Positions 33,069 through 41,801 of a stretch of DNA of 64,000 nucleotides are shown piece after piece. Made by a program: the position numbers and the translations under genes. The notes below the pieces were generated by a model. It did no database searches and had not been told where the DNA came from. It was given only the letters and a program-made list of their open reading frames with translations. This stretch comes from Isochrysis galbana. Taxonomy: Eukaryota > Haptophyta > Isochrysidales > Isochrysidaceae. Numbering within the stretch: the first letter of the stretch is position 1; each line of letters opens with the position of its first letter. The stretch lies in assembly GCA_018136815.1 (NCBI GenBank), contig CM030939.1:62001-126000 (forward strand), in the 5' to 3' direction.

Positions 33069-33816
33069 ACTAATATCAGCTCTCATGAGAGTTGTCCCAA
33101 CCAACAACAAAACTCGTTAGCGTAGATTGGTACTACTAGTTGGATGAACCTAACCCATCTTAGTTAGGGATTGAGGATAGACGATAGAGCGTAGCAGCCA
33201 AGCAGCCGACCGACGGAGGCTATTACGTATGTATATATATGTATGCTGAAGTATCAATGTTGATGGAGGGGGGGGAGGCGACGATTCTAATAGTAAAAGG
33301 AGTCATAGTAGTAGATCAGTCCCTTTAAGATTAGTCTAGCAACCGACAACTGCTAATAACTAATAACAGTGATTTGGCAGTTTGCAGTTTGGAGCTATTA
33401 CTCTTACTGAGAGCTCATACCAGTACTCTTACCCCATCTAAGATGCTAATGGTGTCTACGTATAGTGTTCTTGCATAACTGGAACTCTTTTGACTCTTTT
33501 TTACCAGAAAGGGCGATCGGCCCCGCAAGAGAGCGTGATCCCATCTCGATTCAGCGCTCAGCGCCCGGCGGCCCGGCGGGCTCGACGAGGGTCGGTGGTT
33601 GGTGGGCCCCCTCTTTTTTGCCACTGTGCGGCGAACGCGTTCGAGTCTCGTGGATCGGCGATAGTCGATAGTCAGAGGCAAGCTCAGACCCATCATCCCT
33701 GGGCCCTGGTTGCCATGGGCATGCCAGAGGTGCTCACCTGCAAGAGCAGTTCAGTCCACCAAGAATTGTACCAGCCGGCGCGCGCGAACTTCCGCCTCTA
33801 CGCTGGGTGCACCATA
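33069..33816. other. Intergenic, no gene seen
   Basis: AT-richer than its surroundings up to about 33480, then GC-rich. No supported coding region, and no repeat beyond short direct words (CTAATATCAGC again at 33070-33080). Confidence 0.4.
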
Positions 33817-33931
33817 CTTCCAAATATGGGGGGCAAATACGGAGGGGGTTTCAAATACAAATACGGCGAATACGGTCTGTAGTCTGTATTTGGTCTGCGT
33901 ACAAAAACGTTGAATTACGTATTTCCCATCT
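33817..33931 (+). repeat. AAATACGG subterminal-type repeats ending in TTCCCATCTAGG
   Basis: Repeated words CAAATA(C/T)GG, CAAATACAAATACGG and GTATTTGG crowd this stretch, which ends ACGTATTTCCCATCTAGG. The same arrangement occurs at 46587-46810 (inverted) and 47850-47934. The pattern resembles the subterminal repeats of a hAT-type DNA transposon end, here 392 bp before the chorismate synthase ATG. Confidence 0.5.
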
Positions 33932-33950
33932 AGGGTCGGCGGCCCGCCGC

Positions 33951-33951
33951 T

Positions 33952-33983
<32 letters not shown>

Positions 33984-34140
33984 CGTGGGGTCTCTGGGGG
34001 GGGGCGTCTGGGGGGCGGGGGCGTGGGGTCTCTGGGGGGGGGCGTCTGGGGGGCGGCGCCCCCCCCCCCCCCCCCCCCCTCCTCCCCCTTTCTTTTCTTC
34101 TCTCCCCCCCCCCTTTTCTTTTCTTCCCTCCCCCCCCCCC
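33951..34140. repeat. G-run / C-run low-complexity tract
   Basis: About 30 consecutive G, two copies of GCGTGGGGTCTCTGGGGGGG, then C-runs. It lies just upstream of chorismate synthase. Confidence 0.9.
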
Positions 34141-34323
34141 AACCTCCCCGCCGCGAGGGGCGTGCGGGCCCGCGTGGCTCCCCCCACTCCTCCCCCTCTC
34201 CCCCCTTTCACTTCCCCCACACACCCCGCACCCTTCCCCTTCCCTCCCCCCTTCTTCTCTCTCTACACGAGCGTTTTATTCTCCTACCTTCTACCCCACC
34301 CGGCCCCCGCCGCATCTTCCCGC

Positions 34324-35898
34324 ATGTCAACCTTCGGCACCATCTTCCGCGTCTCCACCTTTGGCGAGTCGCACTGCAAGGGCGTGGGCGCGATTGTGGA
34401 CGGCTGCCCACCATGCCTAGCCCTCACCGAGTCCGACATCCAGCCGCAGCTCACACGCCGTCGCCCAGGCCAAAGCCGGCTCACCACTCCTCGTGCAGAG
34501 AAGGACCTCGTCTCCATTCTCTCGGGCACTGAGGCAGGAATCACGCTCGGCACTCCCATTGGCCTATTCGTGCCAAACGAGGATCAACGGCCGGGAGATT
34601 ACAAGGAGATGAGCGACATCCCGCGCCCTGGCCACGCAGACTTCACATACCTCATCAAGTACGGCAACAAGGCGTCTTCGGGCGGTGGCCGCTCCTCCGC
34701 CAGGGAGACCATCGGCCGCGTCGCAGCGGGAGCCATCGCGGAGAAGTGGCTGGCGCAGACGTACGGCACGCACATCTCGTGCTGGGTCTCCTCCATCGGC
34801 GACGTCACGCTCCCCGAGTCAGCCGTCCCCTCGGGCGAGGGCGGTGCGTTTGGCTGGAGCCGTGAGGAGGTCGACACGCACGGCACATTGCGCATGCTGC
34901 GCGACCCGGCTGTCTACAAGCAGTTGAGCGAGGCGGAGGAGCCCGACGCGGAGAAGCGGAAGAAGGCCAACGTGGCCCACGAGATTGAGGCGGAGGAGGC
35001 ATTCCTCAAGCTCGTCGGCGTGCACGCGGGCGCGTCGGCCGCTGGGCGCAAGGAGGCAGCCGCGCGCGGTGTCGGCGAGCCTACCGGCTCCGACGAGGAG
35101 CTCAAGGCGCTCCCGTGCTACGAGGATTGGCAGGGCAAGGTGTACAACTTCCGGGGCGAAGAGATTGCGCCGCCTGCCGGCTCCGCCCTTGACCAGTGGC
35201 GTACCGACGAGCTTCTGCCACTGCGCTGCCCTCACCCGCCGACTGCGTGCCGGATGGCGACGCTAATTCGGCAGGTCAAGCTCGAGAAGGATTCAATCGG
35301 CGGCTCAGTGGCGTGCATGTGCACGGGCGTGCCCGCCGGGCTCGGTGAGCCCGTCTTCGACCGACTCGAGGCCATGTTGGCACATGCCATGATGTCACTC
35401 CCCGCTACCAAGGGCTTTGAGATTGGCTCGGGCTTTGGGGGCACCGTGATGCGCGGCTCGACGCATAATGACCCGTTTGTCGCGAGCGCGGGTGCGGCGC
35501 GGGCGCCCAACGCGCCGGCGCTCACCGTGAGCACCAACAATGCGGGCGGGACACTCGGTGGCATCAGCTCGGGCGCACCCATCTACTTCAAGGTGGCCGT
35601 TAAGAGCGTCTCCACTATTGGGCAGGCGCAGCAGACCTCGACGCTCGGCGGCGACAAGATCACTCTTGAGGCCAAGGGCCGGCACGACCCTTGCGTGCTC
35701 CCGCGCACACCGCCACTCGTTGAGGGGATGGCTGCGCTCGTGCTCATTGACGCTGCGCTCATTCAGCGAACGCGTCTTGGCGCCGCCGCAACCACCGTTT
35801 GCGACGGCACCCGCAACTTTGACCCGTCACGCCCTTGGAACGCCAGCGCGTCTACAGAGGGCAACGGCGAGCCGGCTGCCAAGCGCTCAAAGCAGTGA
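34324..35898 (+). CDS. aroC: Chorismate synthase
   Basis: Converts 5-enolpyruvylshikimate-3-phosphate to chorismate, the last shared step to aromatic amino acids, using reduced FMN. The intronless 524-codon frame starts MSTFGTIFRVSTFGESHCKG, which holds signature 1 (GESHCKG, residues 14-20). Signature 2 follows in GGGRSSARETIGRVAAG, and the third conserved block is STNNAGGTLGGISSG. The usual length is 360-400 aa; the excess is an insertion of about 100 residues, acidic and Ala/Glu-rich, between WVSSIGDVTLPE and LRCPHPPTACRMATLI, plus a short tail. The ATG at 34324 matches the family start exactly. Upstream the frame stays open through a Pro/Ser-rich, repeat-derived stretch, so a plastid-targeting extension is not clear. 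Family assignment is certain. Confidence 0.95.
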   Translation: MSTFGTIFRVSTFGESHCKGVGAIVDGCPPCLALTESDIQPQLTRRRPGQSRLTTPRAEKDLVSILSGTEAGITLGTPIGLFVPNEDQRPGDYKEMSDIPRPGHADFTYLIKYGNKASSGGGRSSARETIGRVAAGAIAEKWLAQTYGTHISCWVSSIGDVTLPESAVPSGEGGAFGWSREEVDTHGTLRMLRDPAVYKQLSEAEEPDAEKRKKANVAHEIEAEEAFLKLVGVHAGASAAGRKEAAARGVGEPTGSDEELKALPCYEDWQGKVYNFRGEEIAPPAGSALDQWRTDELLPLRCPHPPTACRMATLIRQVKLEKDSIGGSVACMCTGVPAGLGEPVFDRLEAMLAHAMMSLPATKGFEIGSGFGGTVMRGSTHNDPFVASAGAARAPNAPALTVSTNNAGGTLGGISSGAPIYFKVAVKSVSTIGQAQQTSTLGGDKITLEAKGRHDPCVLPRTPPLVEGMAALVLIDAALIQRTRLGAAATTVCDGTRNFDPSRPWNASASTEGNGEPAAKRSKQ

Positions 35899-36604
35899 GC
35901 GGGTGGGCGGCGTTCGCGTGGACAGGTGTGACGCGGCTTATCTCTTTCCGGGGCCCACCTCGAGACACGGCCGACGGCGATTGCGTGGATGGCCTCGGCG
36001 GCTAGCCCCGTCTCTGCCTCGCACACTTGCCGATTGGCTGCATGGAGCCTTAAGGGCGCGTGTTATGCCATCAGAGCCAGCGTTCAGGAACTGCTGACCG
36101 ATGCGTGCGCAGACCTTGAGCAGCCAGCCCTCAGGAGCTTGCGGCAGTCCTGTCAGCTCGCGGCAGTCGAGCGAGACATCCTTTCGAGCATACTCACTCC
36201 CCTTCCTGTCTCCGGTCGCGGCGTATTGACCCGACCTCCTATGACGGAACTTGACCGATGAGGCGGTTGGTCATCAGGCATTTCGCTGTGATCCTGCAAT
36301 GTGCTGATGTGCCATGCGCCGGGACTCGGTGTCTGCGGCCCCGTCGCTATTTTGGAGACCCTCGCCTTGGCGGGCTCTCTCAGTATTACTGTGCCAGATA
36401 TTAGTTGCTGCCAGTGTGCCACTGCTCTCCGCGCTACCCTCTTCCTTTTCTCGTTGAAAGTCCGAACACTCCTTACTACCTTAGTCTAGGCGGATTGTGC
36501 CCCTTTTGCTTTGGCAAGCATTGGATCGTTTGCTTGCAGCTAACAGCTTAGTCTATTCTTGGTTGTGATGGAGATGGAGCACGCCGATGTGGCGCACCTC
36601 CTAA
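35899..36604. other. Intergenic, no gene seen
   Basis: Downstream flank of chorismate synthase. Short open frames on both strands show no recognisable protein. Confidence 0.45.
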
Positions 36605-36741
36605 AAGCAATTTTTAAACATTTTTTTATGGGTCTAGGCGCGGCAAAGAAACGGGACTAGCGCTCACTCAAGACAGGACTCCCTGCCGCGGCAAGCGCAA
36701 GTACCCTTCCCCCTTATGCCACCCAACTCTTGACTAGCTTT
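36605..36741 (-). repeat. 3' fragment of the ORF-bearing short retroelement
   Basis: The sequence matches the last 130 bp of the element at 22936-23895, including GACAGGACTCCCTGCCGCGG and the A/T-rich tail at its lower-coordinate end. Its 5' side stops at ACTAGCTT, next to the LINE end at 36745. Confidence 0.7.
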
Positions 36742-36744
36742 CTG

Positions 36745-37135
36745 AAAAAAATCTTCTTAAAATTCCCCGCTACGCGTGCGGCGTGAGGCAGTGTGCTTAT
36801 GTACGTACCTTCCTACTACCCAACCTTAACCCCTATCAACTCCATCCCCCTTTCCCAGTTCCCTCTTTAGCGGAGAAGCTGGTTCCGGGGAGGCCGCGCG
36901 CGCTGCTTCGGCCAGGAGTTGAAGAGAAGGGGGCGGGAGACTGTGGTTCGTCCTTTGCTCTAGTGTTGGCTCGGGTTACCTTCCCTTATATATCGTAGGA
37001 TCCTCATTGATATCCGCTGTGGTTCCTACTAAGAGGTTTAGCTACCCTAGGTGATGTTTCGGATGTCCAGACCTCTCGCCGCCTGCAAGAGGTCTTCCGA
37101 TGTCTGCCATCGGGCGCTACGAGCGATGAGGTAGA
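36745..37135 (-). mobile_element. 5'-truncated LINE, minus strand
   Basis: Read on the minus strand, the segment 37047-36745 is the same 3' UTR as 32753-33052, ending AATTTTAAGAAGATTTTTTT. Just before it the protein end SEDLLQAARGLDIRNIT matches the LINE C-terminus at 32752. Homology fades near 37135, so this is a short truncated copy. Confidence 0.68.
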
Positions 37136-37676
37136 CTGAAGGTCGGAGGCTTGTGACGCGTGGCGTCGGAGAGTAGATAGAGACGAGGCTAGCTAGCGAG
37201 CTAGTGGGATAGAGGGAGAGTGAGAATGAGAGCTTCTTAGGTCCGAGGTAGGCACGGGAGACTACAACGGGTAAACTCAAGACGACAGAGGGCAAAAAAA
37301 AGACACACAAACTAAACCAAACGGGGCGAAAACTAACCACACCTGGACGGACGGCCAGGCGTCGGCACCAGGGCAACTTAGCAACGCGCAGACATGCGAC
37401 AGAGGGGGCCGACACAACGAGGGCAGATCTCGCTGGGGAGCTATGACCGATAGACGAGAGATGTCGCGGGTAAAGGGGGGGGCCTTGTACACTTCCCCCT
37501 CGCACGTTCCATTTTTAGGTCTTCCCGCGCGACTCCCTCTCCGTCGCCGCGCCCCAGCTCCCTTCTTCCCGTATCGTCCCGTATCGGTCCGCCCCCCCTC
37601 CCTTCTCCTCTCCTCTCCCCGGCTCCCCCGCGGAAGCCCTCCCCCCTCTCTCCCCTCCCCTCAGTGCTCTGCGAGC

Positions 37677-38375
37677 GATGACGTCGGGTTGCCACACCAC
37701 CTCGCCCTTTGCCACGGCGCGACAGATTCTGTCGAACGTGCTGTTGGGGATGTCGTGTGCCGCCCGCCAGAAGCTCGCGCACACTGCTGTCCTACCAATG
37801 GCGAATCGGAACTCGCCGTCCACCATCGAGCTCTGGATGAGATAGAACCAGCGTGACCCGGATGATGCGTTCCCGCTGCCCGGGCATGGCCACGGGTCCG
37901 CAGTGACGGTGCGAGAAGCATCGAGCAACGGGTCCCCGTACGTGAACGTAAGGCAGTCAAGCAGCTCACGGGCGTTCACGAACTCGGCGCATGAGTTGCC
38001 CTTCGGGCAACCTTGCAACATGGCGAATGTTGGCCGCTCGAGGCAGAAGTTGATGGAGTAGAAGGAGCCGTCTGGATACTGAAGTGCCGAGAGGTGGTCC
38101 TCCGCGCACGTCCTCCACTTGCGTCGCCTGCCGACGACATCATTCCTCTCGTACGAGCCACGCCGGTCCAATCGACGATCGCGCGGCGTTGCAGCCGATG
38201 GGTGCACCGATGGGGTGTGAAGAGCGGCATGGGCACCTTGAGGTGTGTGCCTTTCTTGGGCGACGACGAGTGTGCCCAAAAACGGCACGTGTGGGTGCTT
38301 GCGCTGCCGCAGCCCGACGGACTCAGACCTCTTGGTCCTGATTGCATGTTCCACTGCGTGCCCATTACACAGCAT
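37677..38375 (-). CDS. Transposase-like N-terminal region, unrecognised family
   Basis: The minus-strand frame (from about 38375) contains a natural-looking stretch: ALQYPDGSFYSINFCLERP, then FAMLQGCPKGNSC, LLDCLTFTYGDPLL, and FYLIQSSMVDGEFRFAIGR followed by TAVCASFWRAAHDIPNSTFD and RICRAVAKGEVVW. The last part parallels the frame at 31672-32143. After about 37677 the frame enters Arg/Gly-rich low complexity. A plus-strand frame over the same bases is also open, so the coding strand is not certain. No catalytic domain is visible. Confidence 0.35.
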
Positions 38376-38442
38376 CCCGGCGATTTGAGTTGGGAAGACC
38401 TGCGAGCTTGGTGGGCGGAGAGAGCTGAGCGGGTAGTTTCAG

Positions 38443-39133
38443 CCACGGCAGCGACGATGGGCGTGGCCAAGGTGGGTTGCAAGGGTACAACGACGGTGGT
38501 GATTGTGATTGGCGAGCCAACTTCGGCGCCAGCGACTTTGGGCGCAGAGGTTGGCGAGATGCTGGTGGCTGGAACGACAGCTCGCACGACCGCGTCGGTG
38601 GGCCGTACGGTGACAGGTCATATGTCGATGGGCGCTATCGCGACGGGCAGTATCGCGACGGGCAGTATCGTGATGGGCAATATCGCGATGAGCGATACCA
38701 CGATGAGCGATATCGCGATGAGCGATATCGCGACCGGCAATACGAAGATTGTCGCGGCGGTGGGCGTTGGCATGGCGCCATAAACCACAGGTACGATGGC
38801 GTTGCATGCCTGTCATTGCCCGGCCACCAGTTTCTAGAGTCACCACAGCACCATGCACGCGATTACGCCAAGCGGGGTTCAGGAAGCAGCAGCGGCCCTT
38901 CTTCGGTTCTTCTTAGCCCCCCGTGTGGCGTGGCCCTTCCTCCCTCTTCGCCTGATTCCGCGGAGGTGATGCGAGCGCGCAAGATGGCGCGGCTCCGCGT
39001 CACATACGAGTCGAGCCATGCCGCCTTGGCTGAAGAAGAAGCGGAGGCGGAGATGCGAGCGCAGGTGCGAAGCCGCAGGCGGAAGACAGAGGAGGCGGCG
39101 GTGGCCAAACTGTGGGGCGCCAAGCAGCTGTAG
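38443..39133 (+). CDS. Arg/Tyr/Asp-repeat protein, 5' end unresolved
   Basis: The frame continues from about 38443, just after an acceptor-like TTTCAG, to the stop at 39133. The first part is Gly/Asp/Trp-rich (RGQGGLQGYNDGGDCDW). A tandem array of 15-bp units follows (about 38625-38745) encoding RYRDGQ, QYRDGQ and RYRDE. The C-terminal half includes a Ser/Pro linker and a charged helix (ALAEEEAEAEMRAQVRSRRR). RGG-like and RYRD repeats suggest an RNA-binding or low-complexity scaffold protein, but no defined domain is present. An upstream exon is needed for a start codon; an open frame at 38013-38430 is one candidate source but I could not join it cleanly. Confidence 0.45.
38625..38745 (+). 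repeat. 15-bp coding minisatellite
   Basis: About eight units of the type CGATGAGCGATATCG / CGACGGGCAGTATCG, in frame, encoding the Y-R-D-G/E-Q/R repeats. Confidence 0.8.
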
Positions 39134-39945
39134 TAGCCTATCCCCTATGTTTATGAGAGTGAGTGTGTGTGCCATTACTTGTTCCTAGACAATTAACAAT
39201 CGCATTGACAAATGCAACTTTGGCAATGACAATGTAGCTGTTTATGGTCTCCGGCTGGGGTTTATGATCTCCGGCTGAGGCTCGTTGTGTGCTCCTTCGC
39301 TCCCTGTCGTCCCCCCTCCCACGCTCCAAGTGAGCCATACATCCCATGTTACTTCTCACCTCCCACTCACACCCAGCCGCACCACAGCCACAGCTCTACA
39401 CAGCCCATCACAAGAGAAGACAAAAGACGGTCATGGAACATTTGATGATTGATGACATCGAGAGAAAGTAAGAGAAGAGGCGGAACACCAATCGACGAGA
39501 CCTTAAGGCTTAAAATAACCCACAGGTTATAAGTAAAAGCCTGTCATCGTATGGAATACGACAGTTCTGAAAGATGAAGAAACACTGTCCATACGGGAAC
39601 AGCCTGTCCGTCCGAGTCCCAACTCTCCGGCATGCGCTATGCGATCCTCCATAGCTGACCTACTACGCACGCGCGGAGTGGCCCCCGCGCGCCCACCGTT
39701 TCCGCTGGAACGCCTTAGCTGTCCTCTAGCGGGTTTAGAAAGATAAAGAAACATTGAATATGCCACGTGTCCATGGGAGCCCTGTCCCTTCGCGTGAGAT
39801 ACATAATAGATCAACACATGCTGACGACTAGGTGAGCTCACTCATCAGCAAGGCGGCAACGTCTCACAACGAACGGGGGCCATGACCAACGCCCACACAC
39901 TCTGCTGGGCAAGTCCACTGGCGGCCTCGCATCAGCGCAGCCAAT
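39134..39945. other. Intergenic between convergent genes, no gene seen
   Basis: Probably holds the 3' flanks of the RYRD-repeat protein and the light-harvesting gene. No further gene or known repeat is seen. Confidence 0.45.
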
Positions 39946-40907
39946 CTAGTTGCCGCCAACGATGGGGAAGAGCGCGTCGACGCCAAGAGCGTTGTGCGTC
40001 ATCATGCCAAGGATGCCCATCATCGCAGCGCGGCCGTTGTTGCGCTCAATGTTAAGCTTGCGCTTCTTGGTCTCCGGATCATCGTACCTGCGATTGGCGA
40101 CGGGGGAGGAACGAACGTAGGTGCGCATCGTCGGCAACGAGTGCAATCAAGATGCATAGCAGAGGATGTGTGGCTGAGGATGTGCATCCGTACGCACCGG
40201 ACCCACGACGGTCCACCAATGTCACCCGGCTCCTTCGACGGGTCGGTGGCGCCGAAGGCAAGCTCGAGGAAGATGACGAAGCCGACAATCTGGAGCCAGC
40301 CGAGCGCAGGCACCGCGTTGTACGAGTCAAAGCAGCCGCCTGCGTAGGCGTGAGGGGTGGGCAACGGGGTAAGCAAGATGACACGGATGACGGCACCTTG
40401 AAAAACATCGCGACGCTGGACTGTTCCGGCAGGTCACGTCGAACCGAGCGCAGCGAAGGTCCATCAGCTGATGTGATCAAGCGATCAAACTACGCGGCGA
40501 TGAGCGCGCACACCACGCTTATCCTAAGGCCCCAGCTGACTGCGGCATCGAGCGGCAAGAGGGCACAGCGGCATCTACTTTCAGCACATACCGGGGACAT
40601 CAGCAAACTTGAGGTCGAGCGACTTGGAGAGGTATCCGGGCCAGCGGAATCCGGCCTCGGTGGTGATGACGCCAAGCGTGGCGAGCATCGCAATGCGGCC
40701 GTGCTTGATCTCGAGCTCGACGTAGCGGCGGTAATCGCGGCGCGGGTAGGTGACCGGCTCAGCGAGGAGGTTGAGCGGGTCGTAGACGCCGAGGGGTGGC
40801 GTGACGCCGATCTCGCCCTCCGCGCGCATGGTGGCGGCGATGGGCGCGCGGGCGGGCGCAAGCGCCGGGCCAGTGAAGCCGAGGACGGGCGAGACGAGCG
40901 AGAGCAT
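39946..40907 (-). CDS. Light-harvesting (fucoxanthin chlorophyll a/c-binding type) protein
   Basis: Thylakoid antenna protein. Three exons splice in frame: 40907-40592, 40339-40198 and 40087-39946, with introns of 252 and 110 nt, giving 199 aa. The start MLSLVSPVLGFTGPALAPAR looks like a bipartite plastid presequence with Phe near the cleavage region. The mature part begins LGVYDPLNLL. Helix 1 carries the chlorophyll-binding motif RRYVELEIKHGRIAML, helix 2 reads ALGWLQIVGFVIFLELA, and helix 3 is ERNNGRAAMMGILGMM. These are the three expected membrane helices, with the ExxHxR-type (helix 1) and ExxNGR-type (helix 3) ligands. Family and exon structure are firm; the subfamily is inferred from the chromist-type presequence. 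It is divergent from the gene at 41802. Confidence 0.9.
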
Positions 40908-41801
40908 GTGGTTTGGGCGCGAGGAGGGGGGGGGAGGGGTACTGAGAGAAGAGTGGGGGGGTGGGGGGGAAAGAAGAGGGAAAGTGAAGGCGTAGTGAGA
41001 GGGGAAATGGGGTTGGGGTGGGGGGCGGGCGGCGAGGCAGGGGGGAGGGGGAAGGGGGGGGGGGGGAGAGAGGGGGCGGGGGGAAGCGGCGAGATGCGCC
41101 CCGCTCGGGCGAGGAGGGGGGAGGTCGCGCCCGCGGGGGGAGGCGGGGGGGAGTAATTTGGCCGCCGCCGCCCTCCCTCCCCCCCCCCCCCGCCCCTTCC
41201 TTCCTTCCTTCCCCCCGCCCCGCCCCCCCCTCCTCGCCCCCCGGGGGGGGGGAGGGCGGGGGCCAAGCCTCTTCCCCCCCGCCCCCCCCCCCCCCCACCC
41301 ACCCACTCCCCCCCCCCGCCGGCCCCCCTCCCACTCCTCGCGCGCCCATCTTGACCGGAGCAGAGGCCTTTCCCCTCCCGCGCGAGACAACCCCCCCCCC
41401 CCCGCCTCTCCCCGCGGCGGGCGCCGCCCCCTTTCCCTCGCTCTCTCTCCACTGCGAGGAGGACTCTCCTACTCCTAGCGAGTCTACTCTCCTCCCGCGC
41501 GGGGGAAGCGAAGGCGGCGGCGGGAGGGGGGGGGGGGGGAAGCCACCTCTCCACATCTCTCTCTTCCTTCCGCTTTCTTCTCTCCCCGAGGGGTGCGGGG
41601 GGGGGAGGGCTCCGCCGCCGCCTCGCCCCACCTCGCCACGCGCGGCGGCGGCGGGCGGCGGCGGGCGCTCTCCCCCCTCCTCGCCCTCTTTCCCACTCAC
41701 CCCTAACACACACCTCTCTCTCTCGCTCTCCCTTCGCTTCCTCGCAGACCTGCCGGAGGGGGGGGCGGTGGAGAGAGGAAGGAGGCGCGTGACAAGCGGC
41801 G
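40908..41801. other. Divergent promoter region of G/C homopolymer tracts
   Basis: About 890 bp between the two ATGs are dominated by G- and C-runs, with strand asymmetry switching near 41160 (G-rich on the left, C-rich on the right). The long Pro/Gly/Arg open frames are composition artefacts. Confidence 0.65.

Noticed and set aside
38600-38760. A CRISPR-like array of short units
   Set aside because: The units are contiguous 15-bp coding repeats without spacers, in a eukaryotic genome.
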